Assembly: GCA_946406115.1 (NCBI GenBank)
Contig: OX291542.1
Span: forward strand, 3,868,959-3,932,958
Length of the DNA: 64,000 nucleotides
DNA from: Apoda limacodes
Taxonomy: Eukaryota; Arthropoda; Insecta; Lepidoptera; Limacodidae
Reading direction: 5' to 3'
Shown here: positions 11,445 to 23,081 of the stretch, piece after piece
Layout of the letters: each line of letters begins with the position of its first letter
Numbering within the stretch: position 1 is the first letter of the stretch
Position numbers and translations under genes: made by a program
The notes under the pieces: generated by a model
Told to the model about the DNA's origin: nothing
What the model saw: the letters and a program-made list of their open reading frames with translations, nothing else
The model's database searches: none

Positions 11445-11990
11445 TACACTAATATTATAAAGAGAAAAGATTTGATTGTTTGTTTGTTTGTTTGTTTGTT
11501 TGTTTGTATTGAATAGGCTCCGAAACTACTGGACATTATCCCTGATGAACATAAGGTTTTTCTTACCGCGGGACAATGCTTAATTCCTACGGGAAAACGG
11601 GTAATAGGACAACGAGTGGTAAGAATTATCCTTTCGTACTTACCTTTTTCACATAACTTCTAAACGACTGAACTGATAGGGTTAAAATTTTATATGGGTA
11701 TTCCGATGGTTTCCTGGATGATTTAAAAATACAATTGGACCCGGTAGGTGTCGCTACTGTCGGTATGTCAACTACTAAACGGCTTGACCGATTGGGTTTA
11801 AAATTTGGTATGTGTATTTCCATGGTTTCACAGACACGAATGTATTATGCCTACCTAATATATCTTTTTATCTACACTAATATTATAAAGAGGAAAGATT
11901 TGATTATTTGTTTTTTTTCCATAATTGACAAATTGCCGTAAGAATCCTACGTCGGTAACCAAATTAAGGGCGGGCGAAGCCGCTAACAGA
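11445..11990. repeat. Lepidopteran-type dispersed repeat with TTTG microsatellite
   Basis: It starts with CACTAATATTATAAAGAG, then GAAAAGATTTGATTG and (TTTG)n at 11471-11510, and ends with GGGCGGGCGAAGCCGCTAAC. A second head (CACTAATATTATAAAGAGG) appears at 11876. Related copies occur at 27795-28090 and 37545-37700. No coding capacity is seen. Confidence 0.65.
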
Positions 11991-12429
11991 AGTTAGTAAA
12001 CTATAATTATAGTGGACGATGTAAAAACGTGACATAATTACAGCCGAACTTCACTTATAGGTAAGTTTGTTCGACTTTTTAATTACAGCAATTCGGTTTC
12101 AGCTTTGTGTAGGTTTGTCGAGTATTTATTTGACTAGTTTTAGGAATGTGTAGGTACTTATACGGGTTTAACTACGCGCTGCGACACGTAACTAACTAGT
12201 CGAGATTTATTTTCGGCAAACCTAAACGAAAGTGAAACCACATCCCTATAATTAAAAAAAAAATTGTGGTATTTTACAACAGAAATTTACAGTTATCTAG
12301 GCAAATTTTTCTGCATCATTAATATATTGTGCATAAACTATAAGTCCGCATTGGACTACAGGCAGCTAAAATAACTGTAATTCATTTTACTGTTCAACTG
12401 ACAGCATTATTAATTTGCTTATAAATTTA

Positions 12430-12700
12430 TTATCAAATAGCTTATAATCGCGGCTCCACCCACGCTTCGAATATAGGCGTGGGATTCCTACGGCTACTCC
12501 TTGATTATAGTAAGGAAGCAAGCTATAGATCATCCACGTGGAATTTGGTTGTAGTTATCCCTGGGGAAAATTTTAAATTTTCCGGGACTAAAACTAGCCC
12601 GTGCTCTTCTCCGTATATCCCTTTATCAAATTGGGTGCTCTTTTGCGACGCGAAGGTAGGACAAACAGACAGATTTACTTCCGCATGCTACTAATATTCC
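12430..12700. repeat. Dispersed repeat related to the AATATTATAA family
   Basis: Blocks such as GTTATCCCTGGGGAAAATTT and GGACAAACAGACAGATTTAC, then CTACTAATATTCC, match the body and end of widespread lepidopteran repeats. A similar end occurs at 35850-35900. An open frame of 71 codons across it has no recognisable domain. Confidence 0.5.
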
Positions 12701-13140
12701 TAGTGTTATACTAATATTACAGACTTTGTCAGTATTGTGGTTCTTAATTTAACATGATGTTGTCTCTATGTTAGGTATTTAATCGACATTCTAAAAATAT
12801 GTTCAAAACCCTCAACAAACATGCATTTTTAATGTAATTACTTCTAGATATTGTTTCATTTTTACGTATTTTTAATTGAAGTAAGTGTGTACAATTTAAA
12901 GTAATTTAAAGTAGTGTCGACACAGGTGTATCATTCCATTTATTGTTTGAGTTGTATTAAGAAAAATGTGTGAAAGACATTGTCAGATAAAAATCATTTG
13001 TTTCAAAAAATAATGCATAGCTTTTAAACGATTTAATAAGAAACATTAATACGCTTTTTCTAAGTGCTTATTGAAAATGTTATTGTGCAGTAAAGCAAAT
13101 ACGGTAAATAGACTATAGTAAGTTTGATGAAAACTCTTAG

Positions 13141-13146
13141 TATAAA
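13141..13146 (+). promoter_or_regulatory. TATA box of gene E
   Basis: AGTATAAATT lies about 80 bases upstream of the ATG. Transcription would be expected to start near 13170, giving a short 5' UTR. Confidence 0.6.
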
Positions 13147-13224
13147 TTGCCGATGTAATCCAAATCGAAATCAAATTTAAAACAACTATCGTCTTAAGTA
13201 CCTATTTCGAATATTTTTTGAAAA

Positions 13225-15743
13225 ATGAATTCATCGTTGTTTCTGTTTTGTTTGGTTGTGTTGGTAAGTTAATCAAGTGTTTAAGTCAATTAAGTTAGTC
13301 ATGTCATACTTAAATAATGACTACTACAGTTACGTACGTGACTTTAGCTGTAATGTAAATTTAATTTCTGGTAGAGTATTGGCGTAAAAAAATAAGAAGA
13401 AATAGTGTTAACTTTTGCCTTTTTACTTTTTAGTTTTGAGAGAGAAACGATTCGCGGCGCCTCGCAGCGTGCTTCATACAAATGGATTTCCCACTTGTTT
13501 TTGACATTTACTGATCAATTACTGTAAAAAATTTTAGACAGGATATCAAGCCGGCTGTATATGTCTGTGGTTATCCAAAATCGCAAAAAAATGTTTTCAT
13601 TAAGTTGTAATCTTATTTGAGACCATTTGTATGAAAAACTAGAATCTTGTAAAACTTTCAAATTATACAATTAAACAAAAAACTGTCACGATGCGATGCA
13701 CTAGATATTTATTCCTAGATCACTTGTTTAAAATTTTATGGTATTTGAATGGTAAGTGACAAAAATAAGTGGGAAATTAGTTTGTATGAAACACATTTAT
13801 ATTCATTTTCATTTAGAATAACGTACTATATAAAAAAGATTATTGAAACATATAAATCTGGGAGATATCTTTACAAGCATATTATTTAGTTAAAAATTGA
13901 AACCATTACTTAACTTAAACCCAAGCTTGTTATTTGTTAAATTCTAAAATAAAATATCATTAATAATTAAAATAAAAAGTTTTGTTTAAAATCAATCTCA
14001 CCTCATATTTTATTTTCAGATGGCCGTAGTCGGTTCCGCGTACGGAGGTAAGTAAAATTCTGCAACTAAGCAGACTACTACATTCCACATAGCATGGTGC
14101 AGATGATACGAGAGTTTTTACGAAATTGCACATTTGGCAAAGATTTAGGAAGGATGTAATGAACATTTCTGTTTGTTTTCAGTCCCAGTGTTTTCTGAAT
14201 TTTATATGTTTTCACAAAAAAAGGGTAATTTTTTTTTTAGAAAACACCGAGATTGAACAAACACAAATGATCATTACATTTAATTTTTGGTGCGAAAATC
14301 GAAACCGGGCTATCAGTTTCGGGGGCAGGATAACACTTAATTGAGCTACACAGCAGTCATAAACATATGATAACCTATCACTGCGATTTCGGGCAAAATC
14401 AAGTGGGAGTTGGTTTAAGTAATATATTGAATTCTATGCCGGCGAAACCGCAGGATTAAAATTAAGATTAACTTTATTTGGATCCTTTTAGTTTACTTTA
14501 TTATTAATCCATGTATATACTTGCGAAGTGTCTCGGTTTACTTTATTCTTATAACTTACAAGTATACATAGCCACTAGAAGCTCATCCCAGATTACTTTA
14601 TTATCTTATACAACTCCTAGTGACTTTTAAAGTCCCAGTACACAGAGAGAAAATATATTGTTCGAATTAAAAACCTGCGTAAATACTAAATTTTATTAAT
14701 TGCAACAATTTTTTTTTTCTGGATATTACAAAACAATATTATTTTAAGTACATTTTATTTATTCCATAAACTAATAACTACAAAATAGTTTTATTACTTT
14801 CCGAAAATAATAATTTGTACTTCGGATTACAAAATTTTACAAATCCTATAAAACTTTTCTCAAATTTATGAGTAGGGTAATTAATATCAACATATAAAGC
14901 TTACTAAAGATTACAAAAAGTTTTATTAAAGTGGAAATATTAAACAGTACTTGTATTTACAGTGAAAGCCAATTAACGTTTACAAACACCTTTCTAAGAA
15001 TTAGTGAAATTTACTAATAACCAAATATCATATCGTGCCGCAACGAATCAAGGTTGACGTCACGCGTCCTACATCACGCTATTAAAGTTTCCTCGGTAGT
15101 TCGTATATATACAAACCGAATCGCAAGTAAAGTGGACCAAAGCGTACTCCAGGCATAACTCCTGACCTGGCAGGGAATTCCTTATTACCGCCGCTTCACA
15201 GTTAGTGACCATAAGCTGAACAAATTTGACGCGTCTTCCGCGGCAGCCCTTCATCACTTCAGCCCAGGTACACGAACTAGGTGTCAACCGTACGCTTCGC
15301 ATCACAGAGGTTCATCAGGAGCTATCGGTGTAATTAACGCTTTAATTACACCGAATAAAGTGTGTTACGTTATTTCATTCCAATGAGTTTAACTTGCTTT
15401 TAGTAAACAACACTGTAATTCCAACAAAACTAGTTTCATTTCGGTTAGCAAATACAATAAGTAAAACTCATTGGTAACCGTCAGTGTTATTTACGTGTCC
15501 TCTGAGTTACTAATATTTTAGTGATTACTTTAGTATTATTTACTTGTGTCTACTAAAGTTTTTTTCTCCGTGTACATAAATCTTACAAACACACAAAATC
15601 CTCATATATAAAAAAATGCATATAGAATATCGGAAAGTTCATTTTGTATAAAAACAATGATGGAGTTTAAACTTAATACATACATTTTTGTTATTCCAGA
15701 TGTGGTGAAAGTCGTCGCCAACGCGTTAAATAATGGACACTAA
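13225..15743 (+). CDS. Gene E: 36-aa secreted peptide precursor (3 exons)
   Basis: Exons are 13225-13263, 14020-14047 and 15700-15743. Exon 1 encodes MNSSLFLFCLVVL and ends in phase 0 at TTG|GTAAGT. Exon 2, after TATTTTCAG, encodes MAVVGSAYG and ends in phase 1 before GTAAGT. Exon 3, after TTATTCCAG, encodes DVVKVVANALNNGH and TAA. The first 22 residues look like a signal peptide and the mature peptide would be only 14 residues (VV..VV..AL spacing, amphipathic). A TATA box lies upstream and AATAAA about 95 bases after the stop. The exon sizes, phases and sequence match gene D on the opposite strand, forming a head-to-head pair. Intron 2 holds a TIR element (14638-15575). I do not recognise the family; the peptide might be structural, antimicrobial or signalling. 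Confidence 0.88.
14638..15575. mobile_element. TIR element in gene E intron 2 (non-autonomous)
   Basis: The left end GTACACAGAGAGAAAATA and the inverted right end TTTTTTCTCCGTGTAC form imperfect terminal inverted repeats about 940 bp apart. Near 15329-15356 is a separate short perfect hairpin (CGGTGTAATTAA arms). No transposase is visible, so superfamily cannot be assigned. Confidence 0.5.
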
Positions 15744-15836
15744 AAGGAATGAAATATTAAGAGTTTTAATTTTATTCAGTTTTAAGTTTTAGATAAGGAA
15801 ACATCTATGACTTGTATTTATTGTAGGTAAATTATA

Positions 15837-15842
15837 AATAAA
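15837..15842 (+). terminator. Poly(A) signal of gene E
   Basis: AATAAA lies 94 bases after the stop codon, followed by a T-rich stretch near 15857. This gives a normal short 3' UTR. Confidence 0.7.
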
Positions 15843-15989
15843 CAAGTTAAAGAAAAATTATTTCTTTTTATTTTAGCAGTGTAATATATATTCAAGCTAA
15901 CTCCTTAACACCGGAGCTCAAAAAGTATTTTATTTTTATTTTCAGTCCAAGATACAATTACAGTTTGTCCATGCGGTAAAAAGGAAATC

Positions 15990-16145
15990 CCTTGAACGAC
16001 ACGTTTGGGTTGTGGAATGAGCGCCCTGCCATGGTTTTCTCTAAGGACTACAGTATAGGGTACAGAAAGAAATTATTAGATTTCTGAAGGGTCGGCAAGT
16101 GATACCGCTTACCATCAGGCGGACCGTAAGCTAGTTTGCCACCTT
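15990..16145. repeat. LINE 3'-end-like dispersed repeat
   Basis: It includes CCATGGTTTTCTCTAAGGAC, TACAGTATAGGG and ends GATACCGCTTACCATCAGGC, then GGACCGTAAGCTAGTTTGCC. The first half recurs at 29925-30010. This 3' block is common at the ends of lepidopteran non-LTR elements. Confidence 0.65.
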
Positions 16146-16609
16146 ACTGGTATGAAAAAAAAAAGTTGAAAAACATTCCCGGGTGGTAATATCTTTTATA
16201 ATGGAAAAGAATGTAACATAATAAATTACAGAACGCAATAAAATGTAATAAATGTCTCTGTTTCTCCAGCTAATCATAAGTTTTTATGTGGCACTCGCGG
16301 AAAAGTCTTTTCCCGTTAAAACACTTAACTGATACCTCTGTGCTAAAATTAAAGATAATTAAACACTAGAAAGACGAAGGTCTTACTAAGAACGACTACA
16401 ACGGGTCAAAAACTTAAAACTTGACGTAAGGCTCTTCTAAGAAAGCTCTCTTCAACAACCAAAGGAGTGAAGTTGGGGTTGAAACATGGTATGAAAATCC
16501 GTAAATTTTTAAGCAAAATGCGTAATAATTGGTATTTGGCCTTTAGATTAATTAATAAGATTGCGGCGTGTTTCACAGTTTTTAATAAATCATTCCCTAG
16601 GGGGCAATA

Positions 16610-16985
16610 CAGGTGATGGATGAAAGCACTGTGGGCGAGTAAACATTGACTCTGTGTTATGTGGGCGAGTAAATATTGACTCTGTATTTTGTGAGCGAGT
16701 TAACATTGGCTCTGTATTTTGTGGGCGTGTAAACATTGGCTCTGTATTTCATTGATTTTTAAAAATAAAAGAAACGCCAAGCTATGGTAATAATAACAGG
16801 ATCTTAAATCTTAAACATTGGCTATGGATTTTATTGATTTAAAAAAAAATATAAATGCCAAGTTATGGTAATAATAACGGAATCTTAAATCTTAAACATT
16901 GGCTCTGCATTTTATTGATTTTTAAAAATTATATAAATGCCAAGTTATAGTAATAATAACGGAATCTTAAATTTCCGCCTCCAAT
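16610..16985. repeat. Two adjacent tandem repeats (about 36 bp x4, then about 80 bp x3)
   Basis: The first array has units GTGGGCGAGTAAACATTG plus ACTCTGTATTTT. The second has longer units with CCAAGTTATGGTAATAATAA and CGGAATCTTAAATCTTAAAC, then ATTGGCTCTG. The longer unit includes the ATTGGCTCTGTATTT part of the shorter, so one grew from the other. Confidence 0.85.
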
Positions 16986-17112
16986 ACTCAAGTGAAAATG
17001 TTTTTTTGTGAAATAACAACAGTACACGATATCCTTTACAAGTGTTGTATAGAAAAACAAAACTGCGACAAATGTATCTCTAGACTTATCTTTTACGTCT
17101 ATTGCTTCAAGT

Positions 17113-17256
17113 ATGAGATGTCAAAGTTTACCTGATTTATCAACAGGGTTTGACTCCAATCAAGAAGAATTAAAAGGTGTAACATCTAATATTAAAATAC
17201 AATTAGAGTCTGCACATGCAGAAGTTGAAAACTTATTGAGTGAAAATGGAAATTAA
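17113..17256 (+). pseudogene. LINE ORF1-like coiled-coil fragment
   Basis: A 47-codon frame encodes MRCQSLPDLSTGFDSNQEE, then IKIQLESAHAEVENLLSEN before a stop. The heptad-like pattern resembles the coiled-coil start of ORF1 proteins of non-LTR elements. Ends are unclear and the TIR element at 17298 follows directly. It is a remnant, not a gene. Confidence 0.4.
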
Positions 17257-17297
17257 GAAAATATTATCATAAATCAAGAAACAGAAATTTATTTTAA

Positions 17298-17900
17298 AAT
17301 TGGACCGTGTTGTGCAAAAATGATCCAACCCACAAAATGATTGTTGTATATACTGAATGATAATAAACTCCTAATATTATAAGCTCTAAACTCCTAATAT
17401 TATAAGCTCTAAACTCCTAATATTATAAGCTCTTAACTCTTAATATTATAAGCTCTAAACTCCTAATATTATAAGCTCTAAACTCCTAAGGTTTGTCTTT
17501 ATTCTGATATATATATTATAAGCATTTTTGAATTTAATTTGCAAGTCGTTGATATCAGTGTGTATAAATGGCTTATGTTATAACATAATATTTGAGTATA
17601 TTTTATTATTAATTTAGGTTGGATCATTTCGGTAAATACATATAAAATAAATTTCAATATAATTTTTATTTAGCAGAAATGATCCAGGGGCTTTTTACCA
17701 AATTATTTCTAAATATGAAGGATTATTTTTAGAAACAACTAGTAAATCCAAAATCTATATTTAATTTGCTATAAAATGATATGCATTACATGTAATAAAA
17801 GGGTAACTGTTACACAAAAAATACATTCATCTTTCAAATTGTTATAACTTTTATCAATGCCTTTGTGGGTTGAAATATTTCTGCACAACACGGTCCAATT
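17298..17900. mobile_element. Non-autonomous TIR element, 603 bp
   Basis: The ends AATTGGACCGTGTTGTGCA (17298-17316) and its exact inverse (17882-17900) are 19-bp inverted repeats. Inner inverted matches include TGATCCAAC and GTTGGATCA. The interior has a 23-bp tandem array. No transposase is seen. Confidence 0.75.
17365..17495. repeat. 23-bp tandem repeat, about 6 copies
   Basis: Units CTCCTAATATTATAAGCTCT plus AAA repeat with few changes. The array is internal to the TIR element 17298-17900. Confidence 0.9.
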
Positions 17901-17969
17901 GTTCTACGGTCCAAGTGGCCAACATTTAGATTTTAAGTAACATTTGTACTACATTTTAAATTATGTACC

Positions 17970-18850
17970 CGAGTTCGGTACCTGTATACAGCAACACTTA
18001 AGTACGGTACCTGTATACTGCAACACTTTTGTTCGTTACCTTTATACAGCAACACTTAAGTTTGGTACCTGTATACAGCAACACTTAAGTTCGGTACCTG
18101 TATACCTATACCTATACAGCAACACTTAAGTTCGGTACCTGTATACAGCAACACTTAAGATCGGTACCTGTATACAGCAACACTTAAAATCGGTAATTGT
18201 ATACAGCAACACTTAAGTTCGGTACCTGTATACCTATACCTATACAGCAACACTTAAGTACGGTACCTGTATACAGCAACACTTAAGATCGGTAACTGTA
18301 TACAGCAACACTTAAGTACGGTACCTGTATACAGCAACACTTAAGATCGGTAACTGTATAAAGCAACACTTAAGTACGGTACCTGTATACCTATACCTAT
18401 ACAGCAACACTTAAGTTCGGTACCTGTATACCTATACCTATACAGCAACACTTAAGTACGGTACCTGTATACAGCAACACTTAAGATCGGTAACTGTATA
18501 CAGCAACACTTAAGTACGGTACCTGTATACAGCAACACTTAAGATCGGTAACTGTATACAGCAACACTTAAGTACGGTACCTGTATACCTATACCTATAC
18601 AGCAACACTTAAGTACGGTACCTGTATACCTATACCTATACAGCAACACTTAAGTACGGTACCTGTATACAGCAACACTTAAGATCGGTAACTGTATACA
18701 GCAACACTTAAGTACGGTACCTGTATACCTATACCTATACAGCAACACTTAAGTACGGTACCTGTATACAGCAACACTTAAGATCGGTACCTGTATACAA
18801 CAACACTTAAATTTGGTACCTGTATACAGCAACAGTTACATACAGCAACA
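17970..18850. repeat. 29-bp minisatellite, about 28-30 copies
   Basis: The unit is TACGGTACCTGTATACAGCA plus ACACTTAAG. Some units carry a 12-bp extension CCTATACCTATA. Variants alternate TACGG, TTCGG and ATCGG, forming a higher-order pattern. Units contain KpnI-like GGTACC and GTATAC palindromes. Open frames through it are artefacts of the period. Confidence 0.95.
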
Positions 18851-18887
18851 TACTAAATAGCGCTACCATTATGTGTATTTTTTTAAT

Positions 18888-19030
18888 TTGTTATCATCAT
18901 ATCAGCCCATTGACGTCCACTGCTGGACATAGGCCTCACCTAATCGACTCTGTGCCGCCTGTAACTAACGGCTCCCCGCTACGTTTAATGGGTCATCTGT
19001 CCATCTAGCGGGGGCCGTCCAACAGCGGGC
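18888..19030. repeat. Lepidopteran LINE 3'-end repeat
   Basis: It contains GTCCACTGCTGGACATAGGC followed by GGCTCCCCGCTACG and GTCCATCTAGCGGG. This block is a hallmark of 3' ends of common moth and butterfly non-LTR elements. Confidence 0.75.
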
Positions 19031-20244
19031 GTTTTCAAAAACTTATAGTTTCTAAAATAACACAAACCTTTGGCTAGAATGTTGATCTATGCTAATAGTG
19101 ATCACAAAAGAACTAATGTGTTTTGAAAACTTATTGATTAACCAGTTATTTTTAATATGTTTCGTGCTGGTACTGGTTAGCATAATATTATCGCAGCGCC
19201 TTAAACGGTATATACGATATATGCTCAAATGAACAAAGAGAACCTATGTATTTCCAAAATGATATTAACACTTGCCTATTGATGTTCCTTTAGTAAGAAA
19301 ACCCCTCCTTGCTTAAACTACCGATCTTAATGTAACTGGCTATAAATAAATATTTATCGCAAAATCAGTTATTTTATAGTAAGAAAAAATTATGATAATA
19401 TGAAAATTGAAATCTTGATAGTAATAAAATAATTTGTATGTAAGTGACCTGAGTTCTGCACGACTTGATCCATCGAGGTCATGTTCATATAACATATTCC
19501 GTTTTGTTGAGATGGTTATTAATAATTTTTTTGATCCGATAAGTGGTGCTGTAGGTAGTCAAGTTAATAACAGATTCTGTATTTATAAACAAGAATGTCT
19601 CATATTCACAGCATATCATAGTTCATTGCCAAAAGAAAATTCCAACCTGTGGTCGGCAGAAAACTGAAAAATCGACCTTAGGGAAAAACCTAGTAAAGTA
19701 ATTAAGTTTTAGTAAATGCTATTGTGCCTTTATAAATTAAACAAATGAGAATTAATATACGATTGCGTCTTTTATCGTCCTGATTTCAAGTACTTAAAGT
19801 AGGTAATTTTAAAACATAAACACACCAACATATTCAGTTGTTTTGAAGAATGTCGATAAATACATCAGTAGTTTATCGATATCCATAACATGTAAAGTAG
19901 GTTAACTATGGCAACATTATATGACAGGGATGGTACATAAGCGCCCAACCCCCCTCGTGGTGTTTAGGAGCTGAACTTATGCAGCCACAGAGTGTCGCAT
20001 CTGCCCGTCGGACATAATCTATGTGATTCGTGCACTTCATTCGCGACTCGGTGAGCTATGTTAACGACTATTGTTCTCTGCGGATCTCTTCGCGATCATG
20101 TTGGGAAAATCTCAGTACTTATAGCTCTTTCCATCGCCTGCTGAGTGACCTTGAGCTTTTTTACGAATCTCATTTCTAATATTAAATGATTTAATAGTTA
20201 TATTTTCCACTTATTAATTGTGTTTAATGCCATGCCACTCGTGG
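19031..20244. other. Non-coding stretch without recognised features
   Basis: The sequence is AT-rich. An open frame of 77 codons at 19434-19667 has no signal peptide, domain or splice context that I can support. A small palindromic ATCGATATC-type site lies near 19875. Confidence 0.5.
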
Positions 20245-20500
20245 CATGACTCATGTTTTATAATTAATAAATTTAAGTTTATTTAGTAAAAGTAATATGT
20301 TTATAGTAACAACAACCACAATAGGTGCATCTCTAGCGAAGTAGGCTAGAATCTCTCGCTACGCTAGTGATTTAAATACAAACAACTGAGCATAGCGAGG
20401 GATTTAAAGGCATGAGGCCGAAAAAATTTGCTCACGCGTCCAACATACAACTTTTCACTTCTACCAGCGAGAGAAATATTTTCACGTGACTTTCATGGTA
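20245..20500. repeat. Dispersed repeat family, copy 2
   Basis: It has ACTCATGTTTTATAATTAAT and TAATATGTTTATAGTAA, then CTCTCGCTACGCTAGTG and GAGCATAGCGAGGGATTT. These match both the right end of copy 1 (10480-10530) and the AGCGAGGGAT block of copies 1 and 3. The 52-bp unit is absent here. Confidence 0.6.
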
Positions 20501-21076
20501 AAATGTAGTTCGGCATTGGAAACTTGTTGTCTTAATTCTTGTGGTGTCAGAAAAATATCTTCGTAGCTTGTATCGCTCATTTTTTGAACAAAACAAAATT
20601 ATTGATTAAATAAACAATCTTATGTTCAGAAAACTAGCTCGCCGCCATTTTCCTTTTTTTTTTTTATAATTGAGGTTGCGTTCGGAATTGTACCTACTAC
20701 AACCTCTGCCATTGCTATCAAAACAACGTAAGATATTTTATATGCTGTATAAACTTTTAATAAAACTAATGATTTATAAAAACTCACTTAAAAACGAAAA
20801 AAATCAACAATCAACCAATCAACGAACAAGGTTAAGTATTTGTCCCGAAATTTGTTTCTGACCAGTCATTTTATTGTTTTTTTTTTTCATCATCGGGTTA
20901 ATTTCAAAAGTCAATAATTATTTGCCGTCGTACTCGCACAGATGCAATGATCGCTGTCATAGAGCGATTAATTGTTTTATTTTCAACCCACTAACTACTT
21001 AATGATATACTAATTTAATTAATGATAAATACAAAGGGGTTAAGTTAAAAAGTCTTCAAATAAAATCATTAATTAA

Positions 21077-21082
21077 TTTATT
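21077..21082 (-). terminator. Poly(A) signal for terminal exon 21111-21151
   Basis: AATAAA on the minus strand, 29 bases past the stop codon of the orphan exon. Its presence supports real 3' end use. Confidence 0.45.
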
Positions 21083-21110
21083 TCATAAATACACACAATG
21101 TTATAAGATC

Positions 21111-21151
21111 CTAAAAAAAATGTGTACATTTGAATCTTCTTGTGCAGGCAC
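21111..21151 (-). CDS. Orphan Arg/Cys-type terminal exon (possible alternative end of gene A)
   Basis: After TTAATTTCAG the exon reads, in the family's phase 1, (G)ACTRRFKCTHFF and a stop. It lies 1.9 kb past the gene A stop. The terminal exon of gene B, (I)AECYTRMCLY, has the same length class, entry phase and Cys/Arg character. The gene A microexons all end in phase 1, so they could splice to this exon instead of the one at 23125. It could equally be the last exon of a decayed neighbour, since I found no signal-peptide exon of its own between 21.2 and 23 kb. The 8-T run before the stop is slightly suspicious. Confidence 0.45.
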
Positions 21152-21377
21152 CTGAAATTAATATAAATAAATTAGATAAACTAATCTTTTAATAAGTTTT
21201 TGAATAAGAAAAGCTTCAAATTATTTAATTTATACATAGGTGTATAAATAGTATGCTGCATTGTTAGTTAGTCGATCTTTTTGTGTAAGCTAAGTACAAA
21301 ATTTCACTTCGTCGCAATCAATTCGTTTTCACAAACGTAGAAAACAACCCAAAGAAGCCACATAATTGCATTAATGA

Positions 21378-21379
21378 CG

Positions 21380-21409
<30 letters not shown>
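21378..21409. repeat. (TA)n microsatellite
   Basis: A simple alternating TA run. It lies inside a possible tRNA-like SINE end (GTTCGATTCTCGTGCAGGAC at 21416). Confidence 0.9.
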
Positions 21410-21411
<2 letters not shown>

Positions 21412-21908
21412 CGTAGGTTCGATTCTCGTGCAGGACAAACATTTGTGTAATGAATATTTGTGTTTTCTATGTATAATATGAATGTGTTTACAAAAAAGGG
21501 TATGTGTATTTGTATCCGTATAATATCCAAAAATATAAATTTATTCTTATTATTAATTTTACTTCTTCGTTTTTAATTCGTGTTTTTGCACTTGAATTTG
21601 AATTTGATTTTAGACATAAAAAGTTTTAGATATCTTTGCCAATCATAAAATATGTATCCTTTAGATAATTGTACATACTATAGAATGTAGGTGTCGCTTT
21701 TTTGATACATGTAAATATATGCTTTTTTTACTTTTGGCAGCTCTTAACTATCGAATATACTTAGTATATATAAAGCGCGTACCAGTTTTACGTTAAATGT
21801 CATAATGAATTTATGGAAAGTAAATGATTTGTTTTTGTTTTCAACAAAATTGTTCCATTTCGTTGAAAACTCTAATGGGAATATGTTTTAACAATAGATA
21901 TACTTTTT

Positions 21909-22692
21909 AACCGACTTCAAAAAAGGAGGAGGTTCTCAATTAGGATGTTAATATATTTTTGTTTTCTTTTTTATATGTATGTATAAAATAAAGTATGTTC
22001 GGAAATAACTTCGTCATAGGTATATAGACAGGTTTGCAAAATTCTTTTTTTATTTAAAAGGGTATACTTCCGAGGTGGAGTGATGGGTACTTGTATACTA
22101 ATGATTGTATACAATTTTGTTACGGATATGGATGTTATAAGTGTACAAAAAGAAGCAATTCGTTACTCAAAAGTAAGAAATAAAAACTTTTAACAATAAA
22201 AACAACCGGCTTAAAACGATGCACTGAAAAGGTAAAAATAATTACTTATTTCCAAAAATCTGATCTGAATTACAGTTTGTAGTTGGTGTCTATGTACCTA
22301 ACAGTTTATGACACACTTTGGCGAGGAGTGGCCAATGGTGATTAATGCGGCGAAGATAGGTTGGCAAGAGTGCAGAAAAACAGCGAATCATCATCAATCA
22401 TGAATGGTGTATTCAGAAGGAGCTGAATATAATAGGTATGCTTTCTGCAGTATGCTCTCGGTGAACGGGCACTAGCATCCAGAACTATCGCGCGGCGGTA
22501 TCTAGGTAGAAAATTAGGTACATCGGTGGCGTGTCATGCGTTGTGTAAGCTAAATCTTGTATCGTATGTGCGGTGTAGACCGCCATAACATTTTACTTAC
22601 ACGAAACCAACTTCAAACTGTAATTCAAATCAGATTTTTGGAAATAAGTAATTATTTTTATCATTTTATTGCGTCTTTTTGAAGCCTGTTGT
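21909..22692. mobile_element. CCGACTTCAAAAAAGG family element with internal inverted copy
   Basis: The left end AACCGACTTCAAAAAAGG and the right end (inverted AACAGGCTTCAAAAAGAC) bound about 780 bp. Inside, 22203-22290 and 22605-22690 are inverted copies of each other (TAATTACTTATTTCCAAAAA, then ATCTGA.CTGAATTACAGTTT). A second copy of the left end is at 42109. No transposase is visible. Confidence 0.65.
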
Positions 22693-23035
22693 TTTTTTTT
22701 GTGTTCAACTGTTAAAATGTCTCTGAACCTAAAACATTATGAATCTTGATTTTATCCTTCGATTGATATTCAGAATAAAAAACGAATTAAATAAGAGTAT
22801 GTGTACAAACAACTTTATACGTTTTATACACAGTTGTGTGTTGTGTTTTTAAAAGAGTCACACAGGTCAATTTTATCTTAACTGAAATTGTATGTAGGTA
22901 CTATGACTATAAATGTATTTTTAAATAATTAAATACATATCTTATATACTAATTAACATAACCCGTCATTGATTCAATATAATTAACTTATAAATAAATG
23001 AAATCAGAAATACTTTTTCTAAATTTGTTTGTTGT

Positions 23036-23041
23036 TTTATT
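23036..23041 (-). terminator. Poly(A) signal of gene A
   Basis: AATAAA on the minus strand, about 40 bases beyond the gene A stop codon. Confidence 0.65.
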
Positions 23042-23081
23042 GAAATAATGGTTTTTATACTTACTTCAATATATTAGTTTT

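Noticed and set aside
15943..16000. Possible Cys-containing terminal exon after gene E (VQDTITVCPCGKKEIP)
   Set aside because: The acceptor TTTATTTTCAG is good and phase 1 works, but it runs into a dispersed repeat, has no poly(A) signal, and gene E already ends with its own AATAAA upstream.
21765..21890. TATA-like box followed by ATGAATTTATGG and a 29-codon frame
   Set aside because: The predicted product has no signal peptide and the region leads into a transposon; nothing else supports a gene.
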